Shown here in pieces: positions 60,701-64,000 of a stretch of DNA of 64,000 nucleotides (its first letter is position 1; each line of letters opens with the position of its first letter). This stretch comes from Excoecaria cochinchinensis (Eukaryota > Streptophyta > Magnoliopsida > Malpighiales > Euphorbiaceae). The stretch is from positions 62,001 to 126,000 of the forward strand of contig CANTUQ010000060.1 of assembly GCA_947683425.1 (NCBI GenBank), given 5' to 3'. A model generated the notes under the pieces. It was given only the letters and a program-made list of their open reading frames with translations, was not told the origin of the DNA and did not search any database. Position numbers and translations under genes: made by a program.

Positions 60701-63700
60701 TTTCATCGAAATCTGACTAATTTTTTTACATTTCTAAAGGCATTATACAAGCGAAAATCACTAAAATCGAAAAATCATAAAAGTGGTGATATTTTGGATG
60801 TAAGACGAATAAAGTTTAGGAAAACTTCATTGAAATGGCTATTCGAAACTTACTAGTCACAATGCATCCAGAATTGGTTTAATCGAAATCTGACGAATTT
60901 TTGTAGATTTCTGAATGCATTATACTAGGAAAAATCATTAAAATCGAAAAATTATAAAAATTGGTGAAATTTTGGATTTGAGTCCAATTATTTAGGAAAA
61001 GTTCATTGAAATGGCTATTGGAAGCTTAACATATGCAATGCATCGAGAACTGGCTTCATCGAAATCTGACGAATATTATTGCATTTCTGAAGGCATTATA
61101 CTAAAGAAAATCACTAAAATCGAAAAATGATAAAAAGTGGTGATATTTTAGATGTGAGTCGAATAGTTTTGGAAAACTTCGTTGAAATGGTTATTTGAAA
61201 CTTACCAGTCACAATGCATCGAGAATTGTCTTCAACGAAATGTGACGATTTTTTTTGCATTTCTGAAGGCATTATGTTAGGAAAAATCACTAAAATCAAA
61301 AAATCATAAAAAGTGGTAAAATTTTTGATGTGAGTCGAATAGTTTAGGAAAATTTCGTTGAAATGGCTATTTGAAACTTACCAGTCACAATGTATCGAGA
61401 ATTGTCTTCATCGAAATCTGACGAATCTTTTTAGATTTCTGAAGGCATTATATTAGGGAAAATCACTAAAATCGAAAAATTATAAAAAGTGGTGAAATTT
61501 TGGATGTGAATCGAATAATTTAGGAAAAGTTCATTGAAATGGCTATTGGAAGCTTACTAGTCGCATGCATCGAGAATTGGCTTCATCGAAATCTGACGAA
61601 TTTTTTTTTCATTTCTGAAGGTATTATATTAGGGAAAATCACTAAAATCGAAAAATCATAAAAAGTGGTAAAATTTTGGATTTAAGTCAAATAATTTCGA
61701 AAAATTTCGTTGAAATGGCTATTGGAAACTTACGAGTCACAATGCATCGAGAATTGTCTTCATCGAAATCTGACGAATTTTTTTGTATTTTTGATGGCAT
61801 TATATTAGGGAAAATTATTAAAATCGAAAAATTAGAAAAGTGGCTAAATTTTGGATGTGAGTTCAATAATTTAGAAAAATTTTATTGAAATAATTATTGT
61901 AAACTTACCAGTCACAATGCTTCGAGAATTGGCTTCATTGAAATCTGACAAATTTTTTTACATTTCTGAAAGCATTATACTAGGAAAAATTTCTATAACC
62001 GCAAAATCATAAAAAGTGATAAAATTTTATGATGTGAGTCCTATAATTTAGGAAAATTTCGTTGAAATGGCTATTGAAAGCTTACCAGTCCCAATGTATC
62101 GAGAATTGGTTTCATCGAAATCAAACGATTTTTTTTTACATTTTTGAAAGTATTATATTAGGGTAAATCACTAAAATCGAAAAATTATAAAAAAGTGGTT
62201 AAATTTTGGATTTGAGTCCAATAATTTAGGAAAAATTCATTTAAATGGCTATTTGAAGCTTGCCACTCACAATGTTTCTAGAATTGGTTTCATCGAAATT
62301 TGACAAATTTTTATAGATATTTGAAGGCATTATACTAGGAAAAATCACTAAAATCAAAAAATTATAAAAAGTGGTGAAATTTTGGATGTGAGTCCAATAA
62401 TTTATGAAAAGTTTATTAAATTGGCTATTGGAAGCTTACTAGTCACAGTACATCAAGAATTGGCTTAAATGAAATCTAACGATTTTTTTTTGCATTTTTG
62501 AAAGTATTATGCTAGGAAAAATCACTAAAATTGAAAAATTATAAAAAGTGGTGAAATTTTTAATTTGAATCCAATAATTTAGGTAAAATTCATAGAAATG
62601 GCTATAGGATGCTTAGCACTCACAATGCATCGAGAATTGGTTTCATCGAAATCTGATGATTTTTTTTTGCATTTCTGAAAGCATTATACTAGGAAAAATC
62701 ACTAAAATCAAAAAAATCATAAAAGTGGTTAAATTTTGGATGTGAGTTCAATAATTTAGGAAAACTTCATTGAAATGACTATTAAAAGTTTACCCATCAC
62801 AATCGATCGAGAATTGGTTTCATCAAAATATGACGAAGTATTTTGCATTTCTGAAGGAATTTTACAAGGAAAAATCACTAAAATCGAAAAATTATAAAAA
62901 ATGGTGAAATTTTGGATTTGAGTCCAATAATTTAGAAAAATTTCAATTAAATGACGATAGGAAGCTTATCACTCACAACGCATTGAGAATTGGCTTCATC
63001 AAAATCTGGTGAATTTTTATCGATTTCTGAATGTATTATACTAGGAAAAATCACTAAAATCGAAAAATTATAAGTGAAAAAATTTTGGATGTGAATCCAA
63101 TAATTTAGGAAAATTTCATTGAAATTACTATTTGAAACTTACCTGTCACAATGTATTGAGAATTGGCCTCATCAAAATATGGCGAAGTTCTTTGTATTTC
63201 TGAAGGCATTATACTAGAGAAAATTAATAAAATCGAAAAATTATAAAAAGTGATGAAATTTTGGATGTGAGCCCAATAATTTAGGAAAACTTTATTGAAA
63301 TGGCTATTGGAAGCTTACGAGTCATAATGCATCGAGAATCGGCTTCATCAAAAGATGACAAAGTTTTATAGATTTCTGAACGCATTATATTAGGAAAAAT
63401 CACTAAAATCAAAAAATCAAAAAAGAGGTCAAATTTTTGATGTGAGTCAAATAATTTAGGTAAACTTCATAGAAATGGCTATAGGAAGCTTACCACTCAC
63501 AATGCATCTAGAATTGGCTTAATCGAAATCTAACAAATTTTTATTTATTTATGAAGGCATTATACATTGAAAAATCACTAAAATCTAAAAATTATAAAAA
63601 GTGGACAAATTTTGGTTGTGAGTCCAATAATTTAGAAAAATTTCATTGAATTGACTATTGGAATCTAACCAGTTACAATATATCGAGAATTGAATTAATC

Positions 63701-64000
63701 GAAATCTGACGAAACTTTTTGCGTTTTTGAAAGCATATACTAGGAAAAATCACTAAAATCGAAAAATAATAAAAAGTGGTGAAATTTGTGATTTGAGTGA
63801 AATAATTTAGAAAAATTTCAGTAAAATGCCTATTTGAACCTTACCACTAACAATGTATCGAGAATTGGATTCATTGAAATCAGACTAATTTTTTTGCATT
63901 TCTGATGGTATTATATTAGGGAAAATCACTAAAATCGAAAAATAATAAAAAATTATCAAATTTTGGATGTGAGTCCAATAATTTAGGAATATTTCATTGA
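57709..64000 (+). repeat. Satellite family C array, right of LTR
   Basis: Continues the monomer interrupted at 55228 and runs to the window end in the same orientation. Monomers become more heterogeneous to the right. They show variable T-tracts (up to about 10 T) in the TCTGACGATTTTTTTTGCAT region, frequent GAGTCCAATAATTTAGG alongside GAGTCGAAT, and scattered small indels (for example GAATGAAGTTTAGG at about 58709 and GAATAAAGTTTAGG at about 60808). Long block duplications become hard to see by eye after about 59 kb. This suits older, less homogenised satellite at the array flank. No gene is visible. Confidence 0.92.

Noticed and set aside
1..64000. CRISPR-like array (regular repeats with spacers)
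   Set aside because: The whole 176-bp unit is conserved with no unique spacers, monomers vary throughout, and the context is eukaryotic.
51191..64000. Family C as an unrelated second satellite
   Set aside because: Monomer length, order of blocks (ATCACTAAAATCGAAAAATC, AAAAAGTGGTGAAATTTT, CACAATGCATCGAGAATTG) and orientation all match A and B. It is a diverged subfamily.
1..64000. Named species or named satellite family
   Set aside because: I could not match the consensus to any plant centromeric satellite I know with confidence. A database search of the 176-bp consensus would decide it.

Overview
The window is almost entirely one AT-rich tandem satellite DNA with a monomer of about 176 bp. 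It runs unbroken across 64 kb except for a single 2,475-bp LTR-retrotransposon insertion. A megasatellite-like array of nucleosome-scale monomers, with block (higher-order) amplification, an internal inversion and a nested plant-style LTR, points to a centromeric or pericentromeric array of a plant nuclear genome, probably a dicot. I do not recognise the satellite by name and cannot assign a species. I see no protein-coding gene, rRNA, tRNA or CRISPR array.

Layout. 1-4406: family A monomers in reverse orientation. About 4407: a head-to-head polarity switch at an 8-bp palindrome. 4407-39139: family A forward, rich in CpG, with many block duplications (clearest: two adjacent 3,164-bp, 18-monomer copies at 14567-20895, and a 528-bp trimer repeated at 36-37.7 kb). 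39140-49330: family B, in which a KpnI-type GGTACC palindromic segment is replaced by a GGCATTATAC segment and several CpGs have become TpG. 49331-50280: family C. 50281-51190: family B again. 51191 to the end: family C, interrupted by a solo LTR at 55229-57703 with a CACAA target-site duplication on both sides.

Families A, B and C form a graded series. The A consensus carries two strong dyad symmetries per monomer (TTCGTCGGAATCCGACGAA and a GGTACC-centred 24-26 bp palindrome) and many CpGs. B has lost the second dyad and partly lost the first. C has lost nearly all of both, has fewer CpGs, and has gained T-tracts. The simplest reading is a layered array, with a younger, homogenised A region next to progressively older, deaminated B and C layers. 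This order is inferred from pattern, not from computed divergence.

Nothing here works as genes. Open frames of about 60-130 codons are satellite read-through. Functional candidates are structural: dyads that might substitute for or resemble a CENP-B-box-like site, A-tract phasing for nucleosome positioning, and the palindrome cluster inside the LTR.
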